NCBI RefSeq assembly: GCF_012034935.1 | Contig: NZ_JAATEN010000023.1 | Span: 1 to 64,000 of the forward strand | Reading direction: 5' to 3' | Origin: Streptomyces zingiberis | GTDB lineage: Bacteria; Actinomycetota; Actinomycetes; Streptomycetales; Streptomycetaceae | Length of the DNA stretch: 64,000 nucleotides | Shown here: positions 43,301 through 52,102 of the stretch, one piece after another | Position numbering within the stretch: the stretch's first letter is position 1 | How the letters are laid out: every line of letters starts with the position of its first letter | Program-made: the position numbers and the translations under genes | The notes under the pieces: model-generated | What the model was told of the DNA's origin: nothing | The model's database searches: none | Seen by the model: only the letters and a program-made list of their open reading frames with translations

Positions 43301-43461
43301 ACATACTTGTGCCACTCGACGAGAATCTCCGGCTTGTCTTTTCTTCCTTCTCCGCCGAAGTCGCTCCAGTCGTGGAAGGACCACACGTACGCGTACTGGC
43401 CGGCCAGCACAGCGTCGTTCAGGAGGAGAGAAGAGGTGTAGATGGTGGTGAGCTTGGCCAT
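40312..43461 (-). CDS. PIWI-RE (prokaryotic Argonaute-like) protein
   Basis: A 1,049-residue protein. Its C-terminal third is Argonaute/PIWI-like in order: VLLDLHR-type AVLDMHRSLGVVDDRYEAIL, IAYCGLHCRMQTKSNSYRGE, a central AVMLDGHAWRRIYPGF, then NGNWHSITTREINPMFTNPR and the closing RYPAPLHAALQMDLDHPQYR (from about residue 1005), a tail like the YPxPLH seen in PIWI families. The N-terminal 500 residues are family-specific. In described pPIWI_RE islands the PIWI protein is encoded with a DinG-type helicase and a restriction-fold nuclease, exactly as here. Such systems are proposed to recognise invading nucleic acid through R-loops. The catalytic DEDX tetrad is not obvious. Confidence 0.75.
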   Translation of the reverse strand: MAKLTTIYTSSLLLNDAVLAGQYAYVWSFHDWSDFGGEGRKDKPEILVEWHKYVAWAGESRKNKNLPEGVDAAMLWPLSIATTALQALAEGYVYLDKHFRYMISLKEIDPGKLAKLFTYLEAAVKGTSLDSASDTGKSTLPGLVRATTPAKLSLADVILNRGSLAPNPPDWAYQAVRWCMADKFAGTHFTEYAMKPVIPKNEESEQAEDEKESGETAKPRQAGWAKDTETAVTLAYRPLSDGSVIAWDHPFGPAFAHIGHPPSAEATQQIADNWSELPDDWSSRDYALSRVDTKMATFTGYANPVIHFHGSNRRISNAVIYAKTAMVDCGGDKPVLSLKLDGPGGLKSANRYGLEIAARLDVDHTGLLAVQTRANTEIDKRNKDESLTMEAPGKVRPLHATMPKSNGVGTGTGTHHHRLIMEHLHASFAPELTGSGESDSESGAVPVMTLVSDSKGFGKRYFQDTSHLQWAQGKASDDESSKKAAARFQDKVGLPSPESIQRSIENQGESELVYLGLWYRYPTRRRMVQALACAYGIDPETIKPSLSEVELRPGIRLVLHKAEELLQHGTGRAGIRRAEVNAIINRYKEPGTRLVVWCETEMPRADQDGANTPANGSRMRKRAEESERNEKDAKHAVRGLFAEARVPSQFTIGARLQYRKGTAERVLTEIQPQKKEYHKDHAAFAAVLDMHRSLGVVDDRYEAILHPEKNPLPRIAYCGLHCRMQTKSNSYRGEPLWITTAAVLIPPSKPGGVWSMLGWSNITNTWAPYYDANTAFHAKNYPLHNERDASKTRMDRWCEVGSDAARALVQLQQRPEMAGLDLAVMLDGHAWRRIYPGFHNRSFGLTRDSLPEDDRRLWTPHQDIADERLHPISYIRVNTMQDELPRFVYAEKEGMTKSRLAKGLDPFIKVSQYLAWPGHRPEGHPWFLFSESRTHNRSRLGDDRTRWRASDERDTRGESELNGNWHSITTREINPMFTNPRYSREDLARATACLSHQAMAWSERTRYPAPLHAALQMDLDHPQYRRSAPSNRDADQEQKDIIDSATGAR

Positions 43462-43500
43462 GCGGCTGCCGGAACCTCTCTTCGATTAGACCGGCCGGGG

Positions 43501-46500
43501 TCAGGAGAACGAGTGCGAGACCTCGGCGTAGCGCAGGAATTCGATGATGGCTCGACCGTACAAACGGTTCATCATCTCGCGTTCCTCCGGTGACCAAGCA
43601 TCGTAGATGAGCCGGATGACCTCTGCGAGGCCCGTCGTGTATTTGGTGCCCAAGGCGGCCTGATCGACTACGAATAGATCCATGTCGGTGTCGCCGCGTC
43701 GTGCCCGTCCGGCAAGTTGGATCAGCTCCACGAGCATGGAGCTGATCAACTCCATCTGAAGGTCTTGATGCATGCTGGAGAACCGCGTGGGAGAGCGCAG
43801 GATTTTGACCAGGTGCTCGCGGGATGCGGTGCGGGCGTGCTCGATCGCCTCGTACGGGTCGTCCCCGCTGAAGGAGCGCGCGGCACGTTGGCCGCATGCG
43901 TTGACGCTGCCATGCATCCATGCTGGGTCCTCGATGCTGAGGACTGGCCGGACGCACAGGTAGACGTCGCTGATGGCCGAGCGGGTCTCGACCACGATGT
44001 TCAGGCCGCGGGCGATCCGGGCCATGGGGGCAATGAGGATGTCACCGAACTCGTGGAAGTCCTCCAGTTCCTCGGCAACGATCGCGCGCACCCCCTTGGG
44101 GAGGATGTTTCTGTACTCCGCGAGATCTTCACGGCGCAGCAGCACGCATACGCGATGTGTCATCCCCTCCGCCTGCGCCATGCCGATGGCGAGGTAGAGC
44201 CCTTGCTTGTAGCCGTTGACCTGGAGGATGCAGCGGGCTCGGTCGGGGTCGTTGCGGGCAAGCCAGTCCAGACGCCCCCGAAGCTGTTGTTCGTAGATCG
44301 CCTGGCCCATCTCCCGCAATGCCGAGAGCTTGTGCTCGTCGTAGAGGCCGGCGATCTGAATTCCCTCTCCGCCTGGCACGTCGCTGTTGGTGACGGGCAG
44401 TCTGTTGGCCCTGATGGACTCCTTGACGTCGGGCATCCACCAGGCCACCGGAGCGTGGACGTGCTCTCCGGAGGCGTGGGGGAAGAACGCAGTGGCCGAC
44501 AGGCCAAGGACGGGACGTCGTACCCCGGCCGCCATCAACGAGGTCAGACGGCCGAGTTCGCCGATGAACGTGTGAGGGTCACCGATGGTGGCGCTCTCGC
44601 GGAGTTCGGCTGTCGGCTTGCTGTCGTCACCGATTCCGGTCACCTGGTATCCGTGGATGTCGCGGCCCAGCATGCCGGTCGGGTACAGCTTGGAGACCGT
44701 GCTCCGGTAGGTCATGGCGAGGATGTCCCGGGCTGCGGCGCTGTCGTGGTCCTGGACCTTCTGCGCCTGTTCACGCAGGAGAGAAAGTGCCTGTCCCAGT
44801 TCCAGCAGGATGGCGCGCACGGTGATGAGGTTGACGAGACGGGCACGTACGGTGTCCTCGGTGACCGTCTCCTCAATGGACTCGTGGATGGCCTGCTTTA
44901 CAGGAAGCAGGTTGTGCCGGCCGCGTGGGGAGACAAGGTCGTAGAGCTGGTCGGTAAGACGCTCCCAATCGGCTCCCTCCGGCATCGGCAGCAGCTCGAC
45001 GGGCTCGTCTTCGCCAGAGTCTTTGCCGGGCATGAGCTGGTTGAGCAGGCTGAACAGCTCATCGGGGATCGGCTCGTCGACGTCGTGATCGTCGGGGAAC
45101 AGGTAGTTGATGATCTCCCGGTCCCGGGACGTCGCGGTCCGCCACCCCTTGTTGTCGCGGTAGGCGTCGTCCTTGTCGTCCCGGGCTTTGGTGAGCGCGG
45201 GCGGGTTGAGGATCAATTGTTTGTTCGCCAGCCACAGAAGCAGGTTCTCGGCGGTCAAGCGGGCGTGGCTGAGGGGGTTCGTGAGCAGTTCGCGCAGGTG
45301 CGGGGGGAGATTGCGCCTGTCGTCATCGACGATGTCCAGCAGCGACTTCTTCATCAGAGACGCGAGGACCGCTTCCTTGGCGCATCCCTTGATGGCACTC
45401 AGCTGGAGGGCGTCCACCTCGTCCACGACGAGCAAATGACACATGCGTGCCATTGCTTCGAACACGGACGCTCCACGGGTCCCTCGGGGCTTGTTCTGGA
45501 AGGAGTCGCCGTCGAAGACGACTCCGGTTCGCAGAGTTCCTTCCACGAAGTTCATGTGGTTGGTGATGATGACGCTGGCACGGGTCGCCTCGTAGAGGGG
45601 CCGGAACTTGTCGCACACCGGGATGAACGGACAGGCGTAGGTGCCACTTTCTCCGGGCTTGCTCAGCGTCAGGCAGTTCTCCTCGCCGGCCGGGAACGGG
45701 TCCTGGACCGTCATGTACGCCTTCTGGGCGCACGCGTAGCCCACTTCGGCGAGATCTTCCAGGTTCTTACCGTCCCACTGCTCGATGGGCGTGTCCTTCA
45801 TGAGCGCCCCGTACTCCAAGGCACGTTCGTGCCGCTTGGCCGGGGACATCAGCGCAGCGCAGGTCTTGGGCTCAGGGAGTTCCTCCAACTGGTACAGCCA
45901 GTCGAGATCGCTGCCGATGTCCCGCTTCATCTTCAAGGTGGCCTTGACGTCCGGGACGACAATCCCCAGACGCAGGTCCCGCTTGGCCATCAGCGCGGCC
46001 AGCACCCGCACCAGGACCGTCTTCCCACTGCCGGTGGGCGCGTTGAGGATCTGGAAGCTTCCGTTCATCAGCTCAAGGGCCTTGACCTTGCCGCTGGGGC
46101 AACGGAGCTTCTTCAGGAACTTCTTCACGGTCCGGCGGATGTACTTGGTCCCGGCCCTGCGTTCGGGACGGCTGAGGAGTTCGGCGACCTCCAGGATCTC
46201 TTTCTTGCTGAACGAGAGCTCGGGTGTCTCAGGGACGGTGACGATGTGGGGAAGGGCGTCGTGACCGGGGGCCTCGTCGAAGTCCGGGGCTGAGGGGAAG
46301 GTGAGGCCGACAGCGGCCCGGCCGAGATCCTTGCCGAGGTAGGCGACGCGGGTCGTGTAGTGGCCGGGGCCGGCGAATTCCAGCGCGCGCGGGCGTTTGC
46401 CCATGGTGTAGTAGCCGCGAATGATGCTGCCGGCGTAGTCCAGTGGCGGCTCGGGCAGGTAGCAGAGCACATGCCCGGTAGTGCCGTCGGAGGGCAGCGC

Positions 46501-46812
46501 AAACAGTCCGTCGGTCAGGTCCACGGAATGTTCGCTGTCGTCGCCGAGCATGGCCCGGAACGCAACGCGGACAGCGTCGGCCGACGTGTAGGAAGAGGGC
46601 AGCTTTCTGACGACACGCGCGAAGACGCGGTATTCGTCTGTGGTGAGCTGGTCCCATTGTTTCAACGACCAGGGTTTGCGTTCGGCGAGCAGGGCCACGT
46701 GCCGGAAGGACGCGATGGGAGTGCCGTCGTCGCTGGTTGCCGGGAAGAGGTGGCTTGCCAGGGCGAACGCGGCGAGGAGGGCGTCCTGTTCGGGGGAGCG
46801 TCCGCTGCTCAC
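43501..46812 (-). CDS. DinG/XPD-like Fe-S superfamily 2 helicase
   Basis: A 1,103-residue helicase. Walker A is NAPTGSGKTVLVRVLA (residues 257-272), the DEAH-type box is LLVVDEVDALQLS (about 460-472), and motif VI is QLAGRARRGDTDMDLFVVD. Five cysteines lie between motifs I and II (318, 361, 380, 394, 400, in GYACAQKA, ENCLTL and YACPFIPVCDKF), consistent with the 4Fe-4S domain of DinG/XPD helicases. An extra N-terminal region of about 230 residues precedes the core. The GTG at 46812 overlaps the stop codon of the restriction-fold gene (GTGA), so the two are translationally coupled. It should unwind DNA or R-loops for the PIWI-RE protein. Confidence 0.85.
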   Translation of the reverse strand: MSSGRSPEQDALLAAFALASHLFPATSDDGTPIASFRHVALLAERKPWSLKQWDQLTTDEYRVFARVVRKLPSSYTSADAVRVAFRAMLGDDSEHSVDLTDGLFALPSDGTTGHVLCYLPEPPLDYAGSIIRGYYTMGKRPRALEFAGPGHYTTRVAYLGKDLGRAAVGLTFPSAPDFDEAPGHDALPHIVTVPETPELSFSKKEILEVAELLSRPERRAGTKYIRRTVKKFLKKLRCPSGKVKALELMNGSFQILNAPTGSGKTVLVRVLAALMAKRDLRLGIVVPDVKATLKMKRDIGSDLDWLYQLEELPEPKTCAALMSPAKRHERALEYGALMKDTPIEQWDGKNLEDLAEVGYACAQKAYMTVQDPFPAGEENCLTLSKPGESGTYACPFIPVCDKFRPLYEATRASVIITNHMNFVEGTLRTGVVFDGDSFQNKPRGTRGASVFEAMARMCHLLVVDEVDALQLSAIKGCAKEAVLASLMKKSLLDIVDDDRRNLPPHLRELLTNPLSHARLTAENLLLWLANKQLILNPPALTKARDDKDDAYRDNKGWRTATSRDREIINYLFPDDHDVDEPIPDELFSLLNQLMPGKDSGEDEPVELLPMPEGADWERLTDQLYDLVSPRGRHNLLPVKQAIHESIEETVTEDTVRARLVNLITVRAILLELGQALSLLREQAQKVQDHDSAAARDILAMTYRSTVSKLYPTGMLGRDIHGYQVTGIGDDSKPTAELRESATIGDPHTFIGELGRLTSLMAAGVRRPVLGLSATAFFPHASGEHVHAPVAWWMPDVKESIRANRLPVTNSDVPGGEGIQIAGLYDEHKLSALREMGQAIYEQQLRGRLDWLARNDPDRARCILQVNGYKQGLYLAIGMAQAEGMTHRVCVLLRREDLAEYRNILPKGVRAIVAEELEDFHEFGDILIAPMARIARGLNIVVETRSAISDVYLCVRPVLSIEDPAWMHGSVNACGQRAARSFSGDDPYEAIEHARTASREHLVKILRSPTRFSSMHQDLQMELISSMLVELIQLAGRARRGDTDMDLFVVDQAALGTKYTTGLAEVIRLIYDAWSPEEREMMNRLYGRAIIEFLRYAEVSHSFS

Positions 46813-48056
46813 ATGTACTCCTTCAGGCGGTCGGTGAACAGGGCCAGGAAGTCGGACGCGGCCATGGCCGTCATACCAATGCGTTCACGGTGGATGACGG
46901 ATGTGAGGTAGCCGACCTGCTGGCGGCGGTGGTCGGGCACTACGAGCCAGGTGGCTCCGCCCTTGTCCCCGCGGTCCTCGATGAGCTTCTTGGCCAGGGT
47001 TCCGGGCCAGGTGTAGTCCTTGACGTCGATGGAGAAGACGACCGTGTCACCGTCTTTGACCTCGATGTCGACGCGGTCGTTGTCGGGCCAGACCTGGACC
47101 GTCAACCGTGTCCCGGCAGCGGCTTCCTTCAGGACGTCGGCAAGCCTGAGTTCCGGGAGTCCGGGGATGCAGGTGCTGCGCCAGACACGTCGCACCAGCG
47201 CACGGTATCCCTCAGCAGGCCGGGCCCTTGGGGTTTCACGTGATGCTCCCGTATAGAGCGGCATCTCGGCCTTGCTGGGGATGTAGATGCGGTCCTCGGC
47301 ATGGAGGACCGGGGCCTGGTCGCGGGTGGCAGTGAAGGTGAAGCGGGCTCCGGTGTCCTGGTGCCACGGGTAGAGGCATCTGACGGCGTAGGTCCTGCCG
47401 TCGTCGTGCGGAATCACCTGCATGGGATAGGCGCACGCGGGACATCCGAACCACCACTGCCGCTTGTAGAGGCAGTAAGAGGGGATGTCCTGATAGAAGA
47501 CCTGAGCCACGGCAGGAGGGAATCCGAGTTCCTCCAGCTGTTCCTTGTCGCAGACAGGGTATTCGATGATGTTCCGGCGGTGCCGCTCGTAGAGGCCGCC
47601 CTTAATGGCTTTGAATACCTGCTCCTGGCCGAACTCACTCTCGAGCTCGAAGTGAGTAAACCTCTCCCCGCGTCTCTGCTTCTTGTCGGCGATCTTGAAG
47701 ATCTCCGCGGCTTCCCATAGCAGGTCGCATCCCTCCTGGGTGGACACGCCCACACTGTCGAGGAAGCGGAGGTTGCGCAGGGGGCCCGTGAGTGCCTCTT
47801 CGGGGAAGATGCCGACGAGGCTTCCGGCCTGGTCCCCGGAAAGACGATCGAGAAGGTCCCGGAAGGTGACGCGGTGCCCGGGGCCGACCGTCGCCATGAT
47901 CACTCCCTGGGCCTCCATTAGCTTCTCGACGCGCTGCCCGGAGGAGAGACCGTCGTTGTAGCGGGCCTCCTCGCACAGTACAAACGCGCTGGCGGCCCGC
48001 AGGACTGTCTCGTCGAACTGCCATTGGTCAGTGTGTGCTTCGCCGTGCTCGGACAT
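46809..48056 (-). CDS. Restriction-fold nuclease of pPIWI_RE systems
   Basis: A 415-residue protein. A putative zinc ribbon (Cys205, Cys208, Cys227, His232 in WWFGCPACAYPM and VRCLYPWHQD) precedes a C-terminal restriction-endonuclease fold with NDRVDIEVKD (Asp330) and VFSIDVKDYTWPGTLAKKLI (Asp344-x-Lys346). This matches the REase gene found in pPIWI_RE islands. The N-terminal half is helical and family specific. It starts at ATG 48056, nine bases after the XRE gene, and overlaps the helicase gene. It probably cleaves DNA captured by the PIWI-RE and helicase proteins. Confidence 0.8.
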   Translation of the reverse strand: MSEHGEAHTDQWQFDETVLRAASAFVLCEEARYNDGLSSGQRVEKLMEAQGVIMATVGPGHRVTFRDLLDRLSGDQAGSLVGIFPEEALTGPLRNLRFLDSVGVSTQEGCDLLWEAAEIFKIADKKQRRGERFTHFELESEFGQEQVFKAIKGGLYERHRRNIIEYPVCDKEQLEELGFPPAVAQVFYQDIPSYCLYKRQWWFGCPACAYPMQVIPHDDGRTYAVRCLYPWHQDTGARFTFTATRDQAPVLHAEDRIYIPSKAEMPLYTGASRETPRARPAEGYRALVRRVWRSTCIPGLPELRLADVLKEAAAGTRLTVQVWPDNDRVDIEVKDGDTVVFSIDVKDYTWPGTLAKKLIEDRGDKGGATWLVVPDHRRQQVGYLTSVIHRERIGMTAMAASDFLALFTDRLKEYM

Positions 48057-48065
48057 GCGGGCAGC

Positions 48066-49337
48066 CTACGAGCCACCACTGACAGTCGGGGTCCGGTACT
48101 GCGGCGGGATGAGGTCTTCAAGGCCGTCGGTGGGGACCGTCGGATACAGCTCGCGGTACTGGGAGAGGTAGTCGGCGATGTGTCTCCAGCCGGAGGCTGA
48201 GGGATACCAGGCGTGCCGCCCCCAGGTTGCTCCGTCGGGGAGTCTGTGTTCGAGGTAGCCCCGAGAGGGTGCTTCCTGGCCGGGACCGGTTTTGACCGTC
48301 AAGTGGAGGCGAGCCCGGCCGACCAGGTCGTAATCGCCGCCGTCCTGACTGGCATAGGCAACGCGCACCAATGTGCGCCACAACCACACCGACATCATGG
48401 GGGCGGGAGTGCTCTGGCTACGGGAAACGCCGAGGCCGGCGCGGGCAACTGCCCTACCCCGCTTGGTCATCTCGACCCGGGTCCGCTTGATCAGCCCGGC
48501 TCCGGGAATCGTGACGGTGTCGTGGTGAACAGTGATCAGGCCGCGCCGATTCAGTGCGGCGATGGAGGGGCCAGTGCCGGGGTCATGGACGCCGCGGTCG
48601 CGGAGGCGTTCCTGAAGACGGCTGTAGCCAGTGATCTCCGGCGGGGCGTAGAGGGCGAGCGTCATCTTCCGCCACTCGGCGGCGGGGCGGCGCTGGCCGG
48701 TGTGCGCGTAGCGCTCACGCTCTGCCCGCTGTTCTTCCATGTCTTGGAGGAAGCAGGCTTCCAGGTAGATCCGCTGGCGGTCATTGAGACTGTTCCACGT
48801 TTCCGTGTGGGTGGAGAGTTCCGTGCGGGGTCCCGGCCTCGGCAGTACCGGGGCGGGCTCGTCAGGCCGGGTTCTGCGCCATGCATCAACGACCACGTGC
48901 TCGGGGAGCTTGTAAACCAAGGCGAGGGCCTTGGCCAGGCGGCCGGCGTGCTCGGGGGTGGAGCAGGCTGTACCGCGTACGGGCAGGCCGCGTTCAAGGC
49001 GGAGCAGCTTGGCGCTGTCGAAGCTGATGCCGCGCATGACTTTCCTGCCGGATACGGCCTGCGCCGCGTGGTCAGCACTGCTGAACCCGGCTTCTCGTCG
49101 AAGATCGCGGAGAGTCGCACTCCCCCTGGGGCGGTTCGTGAGGTAGTGAACATCGACCTTGAAGAAGCTCATCAGAGCGTGCAGTTGGCGGGCTTCCGGT
49201 TTGCGCTGACCACTCTCCCAGTAGGCGACGGTCCGCTGAGTGACGCCTACCGCGTCAGCGAGCGCGCGACGGCTCACTCCCCCTAGTTCCCGCAACTGCC
49301 GAAGAACTTCAGGTTTGAACGACTCTTCTCGTCCCAT
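48066..49337 (-). CDS. XRE-family regulator of the defence operon
   Basis: A 423-residue protein with an N-terminal helix-turn-helix (VSRRALADAVGVTQRTVAYW, about residues 21-40) and a second helical segment that looks like a further, partial HTH (SADHAAQAVSGRKVMRGISF). The remaining 250 residues include a winged-helix-like region (GYSRLQERLRDRGVHDPGTG to IAALNRRGLITVHHDTVTIP) that may sense a signal or bind DNA. As the first gene of the operon it likely represses it. A 13-bp palindrome 20 bases upstream of ATG 49337 is a good operator candidate. Confidence 0.75.
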   Translation of the reverse strand: MGREESFKPEVLRQLRELGGVSRRALADAVGVTQRTVAYWESGQRKPEARQLHALMSFFKVDVHYLTNRPRGSATLRDLRREAGFSSADHAAQAVSGRKVMRGISFDSAKLLRLERGLPVRGTACSTPEHAGRLAKALALVYKLPEHVVVDAWRRTRPDEPAPVLPRPGPRTELSTHTETWNSLNDRQRIYLEACFLQDMEEQRAERERYAHTGQRRPAAEWRKMTLALYAPPEITGYSRLQERLRDRGVHDPGTGPSIAALNRRGLITVHHDTVTIPGAGLIKRTRVEMTKRGRAVARAGLGVSRSQSTPAPMMSVWLWRTLVRVAYASQDGGDYDLVGRARLHLTVKTGPGQEAPSRGYLEHRLPDGATWGRHAWYPSASGWRHIADYLSQYRELYPTVPTDGLEDLIPPQYRTPTVSGGS

Positions 49338-49356
49338 ACCGCTTCAGAGAACAGCA

Positions 49357-49369
49357 TGGAACAGTTCCA
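49357..49369. promoter_or_regulatory. Operator candidate of the XRE regulator
   Basis: TGGAAC-A-GTTCCA is a perfect 13-bp palindrome 20 bases upstream of the XRE start codon. A half-site GAACAG also occurs at 49349-49354. The region to about 49430 is AT-rich for this genome and probably contains the operon promoter. Confidence 0.5.
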
Positions 49370-49534
49370 CGCAACCGTCCGAAACAGCTAGAGTCCAAAA
49401 GATCCAAGAAAGATAGGTATTCGTCTCAGTGGTACGCAAGTCAGTTCTCGCCGAACCAGGGTTGCGTCCGTGCCGCGAGATAAGCCACCTGGCCGTGGCA
49501 CGTGCAGTGATGGGCACGCCGAGCACAAACTCTG

Positions 49535-50905
49535 TCAGCGGGATCGGCTGGCCTGTCCCGTGGCTGCACTCGGAGGCGGTGCTGTGGGAGTGGTGATGGG
49601 GTGCATGGTGTGCCTCACCTTCACGGGGCTGTGCGTCCGGGGTCCGGTGCCGTGGGCGAGGGTCTCGGCGAGGTCGGCCAGCAGCGAGCTGGGGGTATAG
49701 GGGGATGCCGTGACGTTCCAGGTTGGGCGGTCGATGCTGGGGCCGGCCCAGAGGGTCCAGGTGACGAGCGTGCTGTTCGGCGTCTGGGCGGCGAAGGCGT
49801 CGAACTGGATGCCAGCGTCCCCGGACGGGGTTGTCCAGTGGATCCAGCGTCCGTCGATGGTGTGCTTCCATCCGGCGTCGGTGAGGGGCTTGGTGGCGGC
49901 GGTGACGGTCTTCTCGTTGACGGGGCTCCCGATGGCGGTGTCCCATCCGTCGCCTTCGGCGAGGTGGTGCAGCAGGGTCTGGAGCACAGGGGCGGGGGTG
50001 GTGCCGGTCGCGGTGAGGTGCCACATCCGGTCGGAGACGGGCGTCTCGTAGGCCGCCACGGTCCAGGCGGTCTCGCGGGGGTGGGCTTCGTGGACGCGCT
50101 CGATGCGCAGGGTCTGGGATTCGTGGATCGCGTGGGTGGTGTCGTCGGAGAAGGTGCGCCATTTCTCCCAGTCGCCGTGTGCCGCGAGGAACTGGTCGAG
50201 GAGGGCGTCGTGGTCGCCGGCATCGGCGGCGTAGGCGGGCACGATCTCCGGTTCCGGGGCGGGTGGTTCGGCTTCTGTGGCGGGTATGTCGAGCGAGGTG
50301 CGGGCTTCGGCGGCGGCGCGCTCGGTGTCGGTCATGGGCGCAGGGCCAGGGCGCATGGTGTCGCCGTGGAGGCGTTCGAAGGCTGTGAGGGCCTGGGCGG
50401 GTGAGTCGAAGGTGTCAGCGATCTGCCGCAGGTGGTTCTCGCCGTGGAGGTAGACGCTCTTGCCGCTGTCGCGGTACGTGGCGACGGCGACGGTGGTGCC
50501 GCTGTCGTCGGCGTGGGCGTGGATGATGAGCCGGCCGTGACGGATGTCGTCGTAGATCTTCTGAGCTTCGTTGGAGACCTCCCGGATCTCCGCCCGGGTG
50601 CACCAGGGCATCGGGTAGTTGGCCCAGGTCCATTCCTCCTCGATCGCTTCGCGGAGCCGGGGGGTGATCTCGGTGATGAGGCCGTCTACGGCCAGCGCCT
50701 GTGCGGCCTTCTCGGCCCAGTGGGGCTCTTCGTGGTCGATGCGGGCCATGACCAGGGTGTCTTCGTCGAGGATTTCGAAGCCGTGGGCGGTCAGCGCAGC
50801 GCGGGCCTGCCCTCGTTGAGGGCCGGTGATCGTGGCGGTGACGGCGCTGGTGTGGGTGGGGTGGGTGTCGAGGCAGACATATGCGTCGGTGGAGGGGGAC
50901 GTCAC
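49535..50905 (-). CDS. DUF317-containing protein of a mobile element
   Basis: A 456-residue protein with GTG start at 50905. The N-terminal 170 residues are unfamiliar (PTHTSAVTATITGPQRGQAR). The C-terminal half carries the DUF317 pattern, repeated W/T motifs such as RMWHLTATGTTPAPVLQTLL, AGWKHTIDGRWIHWTTPSGD and RPTWNVTASPYTPSSLLADL. DUF317 proteins are almost confined to Streptomyces conjugative plasmids and integrative elements and have no known function. It marks the boundary from the defence island to element-type genes. Pro/Ala-rich tail. Confidence 0.65.
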   Translation of the reverse strand: MTSPSTDAYVCLDTHPTHTSAVTATITGPQRGQARAALTAHGFEILDEDTLVMARIDHEEPHWAEKAAQALAVDGLITEITPRLREAIEEEWTWANYPMPWCTRAEIREVSNEAQKIYDDIRHGRLIIHAHADDSGTTVAVATYRDSGKSVYLHGENHLRQIADTFDSPAQALTAFERLHGDTMRPGPAPMTDTERAAAEARTSLDIPATEAEPPAPEPEIVPAYAADAGDHDALLDQFLAAHGDWEKWRTFSDDTTHAIHESQTLRIERVHEAHPRETAWTVAAYETPVSDRMWHLTATGTTPAPVLQTLLHHLAEGDGWDTAIGSPVNEKTVTAATKPLTDAGWKHTIDGRWIHWTTPSGDAGIQFDAFAAQTPNSTLVTWTLWAGPSIDRPTWNVTASPYTPSSLLADLAETLAHGTGPRTHSPVKVRHTMHPITTPTAPPPSAATGQASRSR

Positions 50906-50968
50906 GAAGGGTGCTCGCTTCTGCCGGTGGCCGGATCGTTGAAGGGCCGGCCACCGGCGGGTTCGGGG

Positions 50969-52102
50969 TCAGCGGGAGATACGGGCGGGTGGCACCGTGG
51001 TCCGTGGCGGGCCGGCCCTGGGCGGTGCGGTGGCCCTGGTGCGCGCGGGCGTGGTCGTGGGTGCGGGTGAGGTGGCGTGGTGCCAGCGGGCGCGTGCAGC
51101 GGACAGGTCGGCGAGCGCGCGGCGGCTGCCGACGACGAGCTGGTACGGCGTGATCGCCGGGTCGTCGGTGAACGCCTCGATACGGCGCCCCACTTGATGC
51201 GCGGTCGCCAGGACGGAGCGCTGGAGGATCCGCTCGCCCCAGTACTCAGCGGAACCGGCTGGCGCTCCGAGGAGGTCGAGCAGCTCTGCCGGTTCGGCCC
51301 CCGACGCGAGGAGGCCGCGCTGCTGGGCCTCCCACAGGACGGTGACCGGGTCAACAGGGGCACGGCGCCGGGCCAGAGCGGTCAGGCACTGCCACAGACC
51401 GGCGTGCAGAGGATGGGTGAAGTCGTCGGCGGTCAGCCACCGCATCTGCTCGACGTCAGCTGGGTGCGCTGTCGCGGTTGCGAGCAGCAGCCGCTCCTCC
51501 TCGAATGCTTCCTCATCGTTGTCGAAGTTGGCTGCCAGCGCGGGTGCGGGGGTGCGGGGCAGGTAGCCGGAGTGCGCCGGGAACCTGGCGGCGATGTTGT
51601 CCACTGCGCGGGTGAGGGCGTCGGCTGCGGCGAGGGTGGTGGGTACCGGGTGCGGGAGCGTGACGTCTGTCGCGGTCTGCGCGAGGCGCTCGGCGTGGGC
51701 GCGCAGGGTACGGCGGGCATGCTCGGTCTCGATCATCCGGGCGTACGCGGACGCGTGCTTGGGCCAGGGGCAGACCTGGATGAGTGTGTGCAGGTAGGAG
51801 GCGGTCAGTCCGCGGGCGTGCTCGCGGGCGGCGGTGAGTACCGCGTTCAGCCAGGTGGTGTCCTTGGCGTGCTGGTTTGGGTCGGGGGCTGGCAGGGCGC
51901 GGATTGCGGCGAACAGGGTGCCGTGCGCGTGGTTGGAGAACGAGTCGGGTTCGATCCCGGCTGCGTCGGTGAGGCGGTGGGGTTGAAGGAGGAGGGCGCC
52001 GAGGAGGGCCTGCTCGGCGTAGTACACGGGCTGGGACGGATGCGTGTCGGGCAGGTCGTCGAGGTCGTCCTCGGGTTCGTCGGGGGCGAGGGTGCGGGGC
52101 AT
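50969..52102 (-). CDS. Protein with two DnaB N-terminal-like domains, no ATPase
   Basis: A 377-residue protein with ATG 52102 sharing one base with the methyltransferase stop codon (TGATG). Two copies of the helical DnaB N-domain pattern are visible: AEQALLGALLLQPHRLTDAA to TLFAAIRALPAP (about residues 28-75) and EEERLLLATATAHPADVEQM to GLWQCLTALARRRAPVDPVT (about 220-270). The RecA-like motor domain of replicative helicases is absent; the C-terminus is a Pro/Thr/Arg-rich tail. It could be a helicase loader, or an accessory or decoy factor for replication of a mobile element. Confidence 0.7.
   Translation of the reverse strand: MPRTLAPDEPEDDLDDLPDTHPSQPVYYAEQALLGALLLQPHRLTDAAGIEPDSFSNHAHGTLFAAIRALPAPDPNQHAKDTTWLNAVLTAAREHARGLTASYLHTLIQVCPWPKHASAYARMIETEHARRTLRAHAERLAQTATDVTLPHPVPTTLAAADALTRAVDNIAARFPAHSGYLPRTPAPALAANFDNDEEAFEEERLLLATATAHPADVEQMRWLTADDFTHPLHAGLWQCLTALARRRAPVDPVTVLWEAQQRGLLASGAEPAELLDLLGAPAGSAEYWGERILQRSVLATAHQVGRRIEAFTDDPAITPYQLVVGSRRALADLSAARARWHHATSPAPTTTPARTRATAPPRAGPPRTTVPPARISR

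Noticed and set aside
43717..46293. A plus-strand 858-codon frame opposite the DinG-like helicase
   Set aside because: The helicase motifs on the minus strand are clear; the opposite frame is a shadow.
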